A DNA stretch of 64,000 bases from Antedon mediterranea (Eukaryota; Echinodermata; Crinoidea; Comatulida; Antedonidae), in the NCBI RefSeq assembly GCF_964355755.1, contig NC_092671.1:14612501-14676500 (forward strand), written 5' to 3'. Every line of letters starts with the position of its first letter. Position 1 is the first letter of the stretch. Made by a program: the position numbers and the translations under genes. The notes under the pieces were generated by a model. The model did not search any database. It saw only the letters and a program-made list of their open reading frames with translations, and was not told the origin of the DNA. Below are positions 20,291 to 32,100 of the stretch, piece after piece.

Positions 20291-23200
20291 TCACTCTTCA
20301 GTATCAACAACTTCTGCGGAAGCATCGTTTATAGAATTATAAGATTTCATTTCTTGTTTGGATATGTTTTCTTCGATGGAATGAAACTGCTCCTCTGCTT
20401 TTGCAAACAACAAAAATATTAACAGTCCAAACAACTGTATTCCCGCAATTATCTTAAACATCAAGTACCACTGATCATTTGTGTTCTGAAAATGAATAAT
20501 AATAAAATGGTTATAATGGATAGGAACCAAAGGGGTTACAAAATGTAATCCTGCAATACAGAGTGATTAATACAATAATTTGCAAATTTACTTTTTTCTT
20601 TAATAATGCAGCAAATAATGATGGCCCGATAAATCCAGTAGAACTTGCTAAACATGTCATGATTCCTACGATCACTGATGAATAATGCTTCGTAATGTCC
20701 AATACGTTCGCCATAAAACAGGTATTGTAACATCCTAGTAACCCGAATGCTAGTATTAGCGTAATCAGGCATAATATAGCACTGTCTTGGAAAAATCCTA
20801 TACAAATAAGTAAGAAAGCAGATAACCCCATACCTATAGAGAAAGAGAAATATTTTATTAGTAAATGATTCTCATTCTTGATTTGAATTCTAATTCTGAA
20901 ACATTATGATACATTATGTGTCAAAATAAGTTTCCAGCCACCAAGTCATAAGTAGAAAGCTCATTCAAACTATCTGGAGGAAATAATTTCATATTTTTGA
21001 TACTCAGAACTAGGTATAAGTTCATTACTGTATTTTTATTTCATTCAAGTTATTAATAGGGAGCTTTCGATTTGCGACGACCGACGACCAAGCTAGGTCA
21101 GGTCAATCGATGTGTCATCGGTCGTCGCCTATTCGAGTTTTGACCTAATATTAGTAAAAAAAAAAATTTTTGGCACATGGCGTTTCATACGTATACTACT
21201 TCAGCTTGAAACTTCAGACAAACATCTAACTTTAATAAACTAACTTTAAATGTCGAGGTGAGGAATGAGGACACGCGTCCCAATATTTTCACTTGCGCAC
21301 AATGAATTAACGTAATAGTTTGGTAGTCAGTCGTCGCAAATCGAAAGCTCCCTATTATCATTCATATGGATGTTGTATTGTCTAATACTGATTGACAATA
21401 CTCAATAAGAGGCTTATACTGTAATATCACTTCATGAAATTAAGAAATTTTACTGCAAATTGCGATCAGTTTCCTTGTTGGCAAAATAGTCAGCAATTCA
21501 CGGCGAACAATGAAGTCGGCACATACACCAGAGAGCAGGGCAAATAAGCATTCCACAATACCTAGAATCGACATTAGCCACCCAATCTGTAAATATATAT
21601 GGTTATATAAGTTTTTATTAGTCGGTTCCGCAACAACCAGTGACTGTCACTGACAACTCGTATTCATTTCGCAAAAATACTTCATACACTTACCGTTTTT
21701 ACATCAAATTTTAAGACTTCGGAGATAAAGATCGGTGCTTCAGTAATAATAAAAAAGAAACCAAAAACATTGCTAGTGAAAGCAATGACTACCGTCCAGA
21801 CAGCTGACGATTTTAGTATACTTAACCATGGAACCGATATTTTCTAAATGAAGAAAAAACCCATGATATTATAATATACATAAAATAAAACTGCCAGAAG
21901 CTTTGGGGCAACACTAGCCAGCCCTTCATCAGTGCAAGTGAAAGTACTTGGACAAAGTCTCGACAGATAAATAAGGCAAGCGCTGATATCGTTGTTGTCA
22001 GATTCACTCACCTTACAAGTTCGCACAAAATATAATGATAATCTTAATTTATATTTTTGTGTTTGTTATTGGTGCGCTTTCAACATGTAACACCTATTAG
22101 GTATAATAATTATATTGAAATCGGACAGTGGTATTATTAAGCGTTATGGACAATACCTTATTTTTCTCTCCAACAGTTGTGTCAAAACTTTTCAAATATT
22201 CAACCTCGTTACTCGATATATACGGATCTTCATCAGGATTTTCGTAAATTAGGAAAATGCATAATATTGCAGTAACAGCTCCAAATGTACCTAAATATAA
22301 TTTAATTTAATTGCCAATCATTTTAATAATAGTTTTGTTCACTTTAAAGAATAAATGAAAATAAGTAAAATACAAAAATAATATTGTTCAAGTTACTGTA
22401 TGTATAAAATGACAACGGCCATCCACCGAGTTTGTAGGCAGAACAAATCCAACCGGACAGTGGGTTACAGATAATCTCAGCCAATGCCACACCTGTATAA
22501 AAAAACGTTCAACGATTTAGTGTGAAATATCGAAGTGAATGAAGAAAATATCGGTCACAAAGAAGGCCAACTTTAATAACAGAATTTAAAAAAAAAACAT
22601 CGTATAAATTTATTTCTAAATTAAGAACATAATCGCCATGTGGTATAATTACGTTGAAGAAAGCTAACGGTCGCATTATATTACTAATCAGAGTATATTT
22701 ACCGGAATAGGTAATGGATACAAGTGTACTTCGTTCATGTGCAACAGACCAGTTTGCCAGTATAATTAACATTGCCGGATTGTGTAATCCCTGAAAGTAA
22801 ATGTTTTCTTTTGGGTTTATTGTTATTGTTATATTGTGGTCATAACTTACAGTGAATTGTAAATGCTATAAACGCTATAACGCCATGCGTCTAAATGTAA
22901 ATGAAAGCTAAAAAGAAGTACAGTATGGCATCAATTATGAAATAAATGCTAACCTTAGTCTAGGTTCTAGACGGAGGTTTGACTTAATGTTAGCAAAAAG
23001 AAAAATATTGTTTCATACGTATGCTGCTTAATCTTGTATTTTCAGACAAAAATTTAAAAACCCAGTGGTGGACTAAAATAAGAAAGACAATAACTATAGA
23101 CTTGAAAGGTCTTGAATGCAAAATTGTTAAAAAGTTAACTGATATTGATGGAAGATATATATTTCTTAATTTAATGATAAATGAAAAGAAATTGGACATT

Positions 23201-26200
23201 ATAAATATTTATGCTCCTAATGAAAGCAAAAATAGAAGTGCATTCTTTAGGACCATACACAAATGTTACAATGACTTTGATGGAGGGAAGGGTAATTCTA
23301 TCATTCTAGGTGGAGATCTGAATTGCATCATGAATAGTGACATTGACCAAAAAGGTAGCGCAAATAGGTCTGATAAATCTGTTTTTACGATTAAAAACCT
23401 AATGAAAAATTTAAATTTAAATGATATTTGGAGATCCAAAAACATGAATAAGCGACAATTTACGTGGCGTAAGAGATTTAACAACATTTTCCGTAGGCTG
23501 GATTACTGGTTAATATCAGAAGATCTCTTTTTAAATGGAGACGTTTTAGCCTGTGACATTCGTCCAGCTATTCTCACAGATCACCAGGCGGTATCAATTA
23601 AAATAGATTTGCATGAAAAAAAACGCGGTCCTGGTTTATGGATGTTCAACAATAGCTTTCTGAAAGATGAAACATTTACAAAATTAGTAATTAAAATAAT
23701 TGATGTTTCAATACTAAAAAATAATAGAGAACCTGTAAGTGCAAGTTTGTTATGGGAGCTTGTAAAAACAAAAATAAAAGAATTTTCAATTTCATACGGA
23801 AAACAAAAAAATAAAAACCAGAATAAAAAGAAAGAAAAATTACAAAAACAAATAAAAAACTTAAATGAAACAATTATGAATACTCAAAATTGTGATATAA
23901 CCATTGAAAATAAAATTGAAAACAAAAAAATAGAGCTTGAAAACATTTATAATGTAGAAGCAAAAGGCGCGCAAATTAGGTCCAGAGTAAAATGGATAGA
24001 GGAAGGCGAGCGGAATACAAAATACTTTCTTGGGTTAGAAAGATCCAAAAGTAAAAAGAAACACATAAAAAGTTTAATTACTAAAGATGGGAGCTTAGCA
24101 ACGAGCCCAATTGATATTTTAAAGGAACAAATACAACATTTCGAAGGTTTATACGCAAAAAATGTTATAAACCCTGGAAAAATTAATAAATACCTTTGTA
24201 ATTCTATTATAAACAAGCTTTCAGAAATAGAAAAAGAAAATTGTGAAGGTTACGTCACTATTGATGAATGTAAAAAGGCCATTTCAATGATGGAAAAAAA
24301 TAAAACACCTGGATCGGATGGTCTAAGTGTTTAATTTTATGTGTTCTTTTGGAATAATATTAAACATTTAATTTGCGATGCGTTAAATGAAAGTTATAAT
24401 TCTCAAGAATTATCCTTTTCGCAAAAACGAGGTGTAATCACCCTTTTGTTCAAGGATGGAGAAAGAGAAAATTTGAATAATTGGCGTCCCATTACCCTCT
24501 TAAACACCGATTACAAAATTCTTGCACATGTATTAAGTAACAGACTTAAAATGGTTATTAAATCAATAGTAAGTTCAGACCAAAAAGGTTATATAAAAGG
24601 CCGTTTCGCTGGTGAAAACATTCGGTTAATAGAAGACCTGCTTTATTATACAGAGTGTAATGATATCGAAGGGGCAATAATTACCGTAGATTTTAAGAAG
24701 GCTTTTGACTCTATTAGTAGAGATTTTATGTTCAATGTTCTAGAAAAGTTTAACTTTGGAATGTTCTTTAGTAACTGGGTAAAAGTATTATACAATAACG
24801 TTGAATGTGTCACAGTTAACAATGGTTGGGTTTCAAACAATTTTAAAATGGAAAGAGGTATTAGACAAGGTTGTCCTCTATCTGCTCTGTTATTCATTTT
24901 AGTGGTTGAAGTAATGGCATCTAGAATAAGAAACAAAGATGACTATAAGGGTATTAAACTTCCAAATAATGAAAATAACATAGAAGCTAGAATAAGCCAA
25001 TTAGCCGATGATACTGTTTTGTATGTTGGTAATGACAAAAGTATTAAGTCAGCAGTCAGTGTAATTGAACGTTTTTGTGAAGTATCTGGAATGACACTAA
25101 ATAAAAAAAAAACCAATGCTTTTTGGATTGGTAAATGGAAGAACAGAATAGATAGACCTTTAGAATTAAATTGGGTAAAACACCCGATCAAAATTTTAGG
25201 CATATATGTAGGGTATAATACAGAAGAATGTACCAGAAAAAACTGGGATGTTAAATTAATAGAGCTAGAAAAGACTTTAAAACAATGGAATGCTAGAAAT
25301 CTCTCAATTTTTGGTAGAATAATAATCCTGAAAAGTCTTGCACTATCTAAATTAACATATGCTGCAAATATCACTGATGTTCCAAAATATGTATATACAC
25401 AAGTTACAAATCTAATATATAATTTTATTTGGAACAATAAAAAGGAAAAGATAAAAAGAAAAACTCTAATTGGTGATGTTGAGATGGGAGGCATTAAAAT
25501 GCCTGATTTTACTCTTCATGTTAACGCACTCATGTGTGGCTGGTTAAAAAGAATTATGAATGATGATGGTGCTAAATGGAAAAATATTCCAATGTATTAT
25601 ATTAAAAAAATATGTGATGTTAATGTTTTACTTAATATGTCATGTTATAACATTATTGATGTTAATTCTGATAAAATTCCACTGTTTTACAAAAATATGA
25701 TAAAAGCCTACATAAATTATAACAGAATCTCAAAAAAAACCCTGAAACTTATAACGATATAATGAATGAGCAACTGTGGGGAAACCACTACGTTAAACTA
25801 AAAAAAAAAACGCTTTTCTACAAGCATTGGATTGACAGTGGCATTATCAGTATTAAAGACATTGTTAATAAGAACACTTTTTTAACATCGAACGAAATAC
25901 TGGTGAAACTACAATGTAAAACAAACTGGTTAAATGAGTATTTGTGCATTATTAAGGCAATACCAATTCAATGGAAACGTATTATTAAGGAGGTAGATAT
26001 TTTCAATTGTGATGATAATGATGAAGTAGTTGGGACTAAGTATGAGATTAATACTACCAAACTAATATACTCATGGTTTGTGAAAGAATATTTCATTATT
26101 CCAATGTCACAACTAAAATGGGAAGAGTACTTCAATGATAACAACATTGATTGGAAAACTTCTTGGTTACGGAAAGTATGTAAAATGAAAGATAAGAAAC

Positions 26201-28040
26201 TAGCACAATTCAATTATAAGATGTTACATAGAATACTGCCTACCAACAAACGGCTGTATCAGTGGAAAGTTAAGGAAACACAAACGTGTGACAAATGTGG
26301 AGAAATTGAAAATGAAAATCATTTGTTTTTTAGTTGTAGATTTATTCAGAAATATTGGAGGAAAATGCTTAGTATCTTTGTAAGTTTAAATCACAATAAT
26401 ATATCATTTAAACAATTAATACTAGGAACGGGAGATAAGCTAATAGATTATATTTACACTTTTGCAGCATTTACTATTTATAGAATAAAAATGTTATCTG
26501 CACTGAATAAGCCAGTGGGTAAATCTTTATGGAATTCATTTAAAAGCAATATGTTATATAACATTGAATGTGAAACATATAACAATAAAGAAACAAGTAT
26601 AGAAAAATGGGTAGCTTTAAGAAATAAGATTATGATAATATAAATTCTAATTTGATACGATTAACCGAAAAGGAATTACAGTGATACGGGTTACTGGTGG
26701 TACTGAGCTATTATTGTTTTTTTTTTATCATGTATATAAATATATTGTATAATCCGGGTTGTAAAATGAAAACAAACAAATGAAAATGTGTGAACTATTT
26801 TAAAACGAGATAGATGATAATGATGATCCTGTCAAGTGTATAACAAAATATAAGAAAATTAATGAAAAAAGGAGTAATACAGAATTCATATATGTAAAAA
26901 TGTTACTTATGAACTGTAACGACATTTACAAGTTAAATAATACGATTTTATGTAATATGAAATAATATGAATGTGAATAAAAGTGGTGTTTGCGCCACAA
27001 AAGAGAAAAAAAAAAACTATAGACTTGAGGCAAGTCTATATACTAACCTGTGCCATGCCGTCTAGAACACGTAGAACTATTAGAAGATCAGTGCTAACTC
27101 CAGCTGACCAAGGTATCAGTGCTGTAAGAATACTTGACGAAAAAAGTGAAAATAGAATAACTCGTTTTCCACCAAGTCTGTGCGTCACCAATCCTCCAAG
27201 AAGTGCTGATACGCTATACCCATAGTAAACAGCACTAAGTATCATTTGACGTGTTTCTTCACTCCAGGCGTAACTTGGTATCTATTGACAATAACAAAAT
27301 TGGTTTAAAAAGGTCACGCATGTCATCCTTCTGTGATACGTATACCCATCATGCTTGTGGAGATTAATTTAAAATAGAAAAGTCGCTAAATAAAACGTTT
27401 GTGGACTAATCAGTGCAATTTCATTCATATTTACAGTTACTATACACATAAAATATAAAAACGGCGTTTTAGATAAAACACGCAATAGCTTGTACCCACT
27501 TTTGTCAGATGTTTAGATTCTATAACGTATCTTGTACTCATTTCCTAGTTTAGCTAGATACATGCTAGGTTATTGACGATAGGATTAACATACAAAACAT
27601 TAATTCAAAATAAACAAATTAATGAATATAACTAATTATGATTTGAAGCTTTAATACAATCCTCAATCCTCGCACTTTTTGGAGAAACATTTCTCGAAGG
27701 GAAGTTTAACCCTTGACAAGATTACCGTACCTCAAATAAAGGGAATTTCATAGTTTAGACCTACTCACAATTTAAGAAAAAAATAAAAGGAAATACATTG
27801 TGTAAAATCCTATAAATTTCTTCATTTGATAAATTATACGTTACGTTAGTTTATTTTTAAACTTACCTCTTTGTAAATAATTTTAGACCGTGTAGCCTTT
27901 GTTGTCAGAGTGACATTTAACGCGTTGTTTTCGGTAGAATTTGGAACCATTTTGATTATAGCAATATTGAGATTTATTCTCATGCAAAACAAACAAAACT
28001 TTACCATGGAACACATTCCAGCTACAAGATAACGCTTCAT
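20291..28040 (-). CDS. SLC17-family (sialin-like) anion transporter, array copy C, intron 2 enlarged by a LINE
   Basis: Nine exons: 27867-28040, 27048-27281, 22703-22790, 22397-22492, 22157-22290, 21694-21843, 21454-21586, 20592-20833 and 20291-20485. Phases match, giving 481 residues. The protein is very close to copy B except for a longer C-terminal tail (NDASAEVVDTEE), which copies D and E share. Helix-1 arginine, NST/NVT glycosylation sites and the RLGGKR loop are all present. Intron 2 (22791-27047) is expanded by an antisense LINE of about 3.9 kb. All splice sites survive, so the gene is not broken by sequence, although the long antisense insert with its A-rich strand could reduce proper splicing. 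Substrate unknown; probable membrane anion carrier. Confidence 0.88.
21059..21352. mobile_element. TA-flanked MITE in intron 7 of copy C
   Basis: Same element, orientation and site as the MITE in copy B (GGGAGCTTTCG... to ...CGAAAGCTCCC, TA on both sides). It was therefore present before B and C separated. Copies D and E lack it at this position. Confidence 0.8.
23106..26643 (+). pseudogene. LINE ORF2 (endonuclease-reverse transcriptase), disabled by one stop and one frameshift
   Basis: Reading order: the C-terminal part of an APE-type endonuclease (INIYAPNES near 23200, LGGDLNCIM near 23310, TDHQAV near 23580), a lysine-rich linker, then the reverse transcriptase. The RT shows motif NWRPITLL (24480), VDFKKAFDS (24690), RQGCPLSALLF (24865) and the catalytic LADDT (25000-25014). 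The C-terminal region has a CDKC...HLFFSC cluster near 26290-26335. A TAA at 24332-24334 interrupts the frame where relatives have a glutamate before FY. The frame then shifts at the run of eight A (25732-25739). Otherwise the frame is open, so the element is young. The open frame extends upstream to 23021, but that part is host intron. Confidence 0.9.
23106..27014 (+). mobile_element. L1/Tx1-type LINE, 5'-truncated, with 14-bp target-site duplication
   Basis: The sequence AACTATAGACTTGA occurs just before the element (23092-23105) and just after its A-rich tail (27015-27028). In copies B and E the same intron has this motif only once, so both borders are defined. The insert is about 3.9 kb and is antisense to SLC17 copy C. 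It lacks ORF1 and the start of the endonuclease, as expected for 5' truncation. About 360 bp of 3' UTR (26644-27005) and a short poly-A follow the coding part. Confidence 0.93.
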
Positions 28041-28871
28041 ATTGGCCATGTTGTATGGTGCCAACAACAAACACTCCTGCTGCTCGTTATTATAGACGCT
28101 AACTTAGAATTGCCACAATGGAAGAGTAGAGGTCAAATTTTATTATTGATGGTTTAATTTGTGTTTTCAATACACCTACTCGTCGATTTTTAAGCCGTTA
28201 TATCGTTTGCATGCATTGATGAATTTGAATAATATATATAACAATAGTCTTTCAATGAAAAATAGATATACAAAGCCTATATTATACAGTAGCTAATCTG
28301 ACATTCTTTTTCTTAAAATAAGTTTATTTCAATAAAAAGTTAAATAGCTCCAAAACCTATGTTTAGTTTATACACATGATTTATTTTAACATTTCTTCTC
28401 ATAGACAATTATGATGATATGTTTATACACATTTCTTTTTTTATAAATCTATAAAATACAATTATAATTTAATTTGAATGCAATTAGTTCAACTAATAAT
28501 TCGTTGTTTCTTATAATTTTATCTTATACTTTGGGTTTGTTCTATTTTCTGTCTGTGTTTGCCACATTATTGTATCTCGTTATTATTTGCATTATATTAT
28601 GTAATAAATGCTTTATACAAATTCATGAATGCTTTATACAAATTCATAAATGTTCTATTCTCTTTTTGCTGATTCTTCATTCACATGGTATTCTTATTCT
28701 CTTAATGTAGTGATTTCAAAACAAAACAAAGACCAACAATTGTCGATTTCTTTCCAAGTCTCTCAACAATACGAACTCGAAGAATTTAGCCTAAATAAAC
28801 ATGAAGACGGCTGCAGTCACCAACAATTATATGCTTATATACTATATACAACTAAGATATATTGTCGCCCT

Positions 28872-28910
<39 letters not shown>

Positions 28911-29177
28911 AATTTTTTTGTTGAATATGTCATTTTATTGTCACATAATATTATTTATTCACTTTTACAAAAAACTTGAAAAAATGTAATTTAAAGCAAA
29001 AAATACTTAACTTACTAGTTTTTGGGTCAAATTAACCTTTTATTTTTTTCTCTTTACAAGCGAAATTATTGGTTATCCGCACTTAGCGGATAACCCCTTG
29101 TTATTTTTTTTTTTTAGCATGTGCTCTTCATTTTCGACACTTTCTTTAGGCCACAAACTTAATAACCTTCTCGACAG
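28041..29177. other. Intergenic between copies C and D: AT microsatellite and hairpin
   Basis: Contains the probable copy C promoter next to exon 1, a 23-bp tandem pair near 28608-28650 (ATGCTTTATACAAATTCAT), and a TA microsatellite at about 28877-28908. A perfect hairpin GGTTATCCGC-ACTTA-GCGGATAACC lies at 29071-29095. The stretch 28857-29115 is absent from the B-C interval, so it was inserted before D and E separated. No gene is supported. Confidence 0.55.
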
Positions 29178-32100
29178 TCACTCTTCAGTATCAACAACTT
29201 CGGCGGAAGTATCGTTTATAGAATTATAAGATTTCATTTCTTGTTTGGATATGTTTTCTTCGATGGAATGAAACTGCTCCTCTGCTTTTGCAAACAACAA
29301 AAATATCGTCAGTCCAAACAACTGTATTCCCGCATTTATCTTAAACATCAAGTACCACTGATCATGTGTGTTCTGAAAATTAATAATAATAATAATATGG
29401 TAAGGAACTAAATGGATATGAACAGAATAGGTTCCTTTAATGTAAGCCTACAATACAGTGAATAATATTAGCAAACTATACCTTTATCTTCAATAATGCG
29501 GCAAATAATGATGTCCCAATAAACCCAGTACTACCTCCTAAACATGACATGATTCCTACGATCACTGATGAATAATGCTTCGTTATGTCCAATACGTTCG
29601 CTATAAAACACGTATTAAAACATCCTAGTAACCCGAATGCTAGTATTAGCATAATCAGACATACTATAGCATTGTCTCTGAAAAATCCTATACAAATAAG
29701 TAAGAAAGCAGATAACCCCATACCTAAGAAATAGAAATATCATATTAGTAAATTATTCTCATTCTTGGTTGTCATTCTAATTCTGAAACACTATTATGAC
29801 ACAATGTCAATAAAAATACGAACCCATAGACAAGACATTTGGACATCCAAATATAGGTATCGTTCACTACAACTTAGTATTTGTATTCAAGTTGTTATTA
29901 TATCCATGTGTCGTATGTGAAAGTAAACTTTGTTTTTGTCTAAATGCTTGATAATACTCAATTATTATAAGGCTTAAATTAATTATAATATAACTTCCTA
30001 AAATGAGTGACGTTTTCCATAATAAATCTATGAACGTTTACTGAGAATTGTGAACAGTTTCCTTGCTTGCAAAATTGTCAACATTTCACGGCGAATGAAG
30101 AGGTCAGCACATACACCAGATAGTAGGCCAAATAAGCATTCCGCAATACCTAGAATCGACATAAGCCACCCAATCTGTAAAATGTAAGGTATATATAATA
30201 ATATTATATATAATAATCGAATTTGAACTAAACACTGACGATTTCGTCGTAGGCCTATATACGACGAAATCGTGAGTGGTCTAATGGTTAGGACATCTGC
30301 ATATCAAGCAGGAACGTTCCGAATCTCGGTTGGGGCGGCATTTTCTCACATTCTCACAGATTTTCTCATCCTTATCGTTTCAAATTAATATTCATTATAT
30401 CCCCGGCCGGCTAGAATTCTTCTATGCTCATGTAACGTATTACAATATAGGCCTTTTTCACAACAACCAGATTGTCACCGTCGACTCTTATTTTCATTTT
30501 TCAAAAATACGTTATCTATTATAGACTTACCGTTTTTAAATTAAATCCTAAGACTTCTGAGATAAAGATCGGTGCTTCAGTAATAAGAAAAGTAAAACTA
30601 AAAACGTTGCTAGTGTAAGCAATCACTACCGCCCAAACAGCTGATGACTTCAGCATACTTAACCATGGAACCGATATTTTCTATGTGAAAAAAAACCCGA
30701 TATAAAATTGTTATTTTTATATATCTTATTTTATGATGATATGATATTTATCAGACTGATCACTTTACATACAACTTCATACAAAGATATAAACCGTACC
30801 TTATTTTTCTCTCCATCTTCAGTGTCAAACCCTTTCAAGTATTCGACCTCTTTACTCGATATACACGGATCTTCATCAGGAGTTTCGTAAATTATGAAAG
30901 TCCATAATATTGCAGTAACAGATCCAAAGGCACCTAAATAAAATTTAATTGTTGCCAATTTCAGGGGTGTAAACGTTACCTCCTAATAGGAGGAGGTAAT
31001 GTCAATAATAGGTTGTTTCACTTTAAACAATAAATAAAAATAAGTAAAATACAAAAATAATATTGTTCAAGTTACTGTATGTATAAAATGACAACGGCCA
31101 TCCACCGAGTTTGTATGCAGAACAAATCCAAACAGACATTGGGTTACAGATAACCTCAGCTAAAGCCACACCTGTATAAAAAGAACGTTCAACGATTTGG
31201 TGTGAATAACATATAAGTGAATGAAGAAAAATTATCGGTCACAATGACTATAACTTTATTTCTAAATTAAGGACATGCCATGTGGAACGTGTAATATATT
31301 ACGTTGATGACAGCTAACGATCGCAAACATATTATTAAGCTTTAATGTCTATTTACCGAAATAGCCAATGGATACAAGTGTACTTCGTTCATGTGCAACA
31401 GACCAGTTTGCCAGTATACCCAACATTGCCGGATTGTGTAATCCCTGAAAGTAAATGTTTTCTTTTGGGTTTCTTGTTATTGTTACATTGTGGTCATAAC
31501 TTACAGTGAATTGTAAATGCTATAAACGCTATAACGCCATGCGTCTAAATGTAAATGAAAGCCAAAAAGAAGTACAGTATGGCATCAATATGAAATAAAT
31601 GCTAACCTTAGTCAGGTTCTAGACGGAGTTTTAACTTAATGTTAGTAAATAGAAAAATATTGTTTCATACGTATGTTGCTTAATCTTGTATTTTCAGACA
31701 AACATTAAAAAACCGAGTGGTGGACTAACATAAGAAAGACAATAACTATATAGAATTGAGAGGCAAGTCTATACTAACCTGTGCCATGCCGTCTAGTACA
31801 CGTAGAACTATTAGAAGATTACTGCTAACTCCAGCTGACCAAGGTATCAGTGCTGTAAGAATACTTGACGAAAGAAGTGAAAATAGAATAACTCGTTTTC
31901 CACCAAGTCTGTGCGTCACCATTCCTCCAAGAAGTGCTGATAGGCTATACCCATAGTAAGCAGCACCAAGTATTATTTGACGTGTTTTTTCATCCCAGGC
32001 GTATCTTGGGATCTATTGACAATAACAAAATTGGTTTAAAAAAGGTCACGCATGTCATCCTTCTGTAGTGATACCGTACGTATACCCATCATGCCTGTGG

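Noticed and set aside
23021-23105. Start of the long LINE reading frame
   Set aside because: This 85-bp part matches intron 2 of copies B and E, and precedes the target duplication border. It is host intron that happens to be open in the same frame.
22791-27047. SLC17 copy C as a pseudogene broken by the LINE
   Set aside because: The insertion is wholly within intron 2; all nine exons, splice sites and the frame are intact.
28474-28710. 78-codon hydrophobic plus-strand ORF, also at 34699-34935
   Set aside because: The two are copies made by the recent duplication. The older relative in the B-C interval (about 19870-20060) has frame-breaking differences, so there is no sign of selection.
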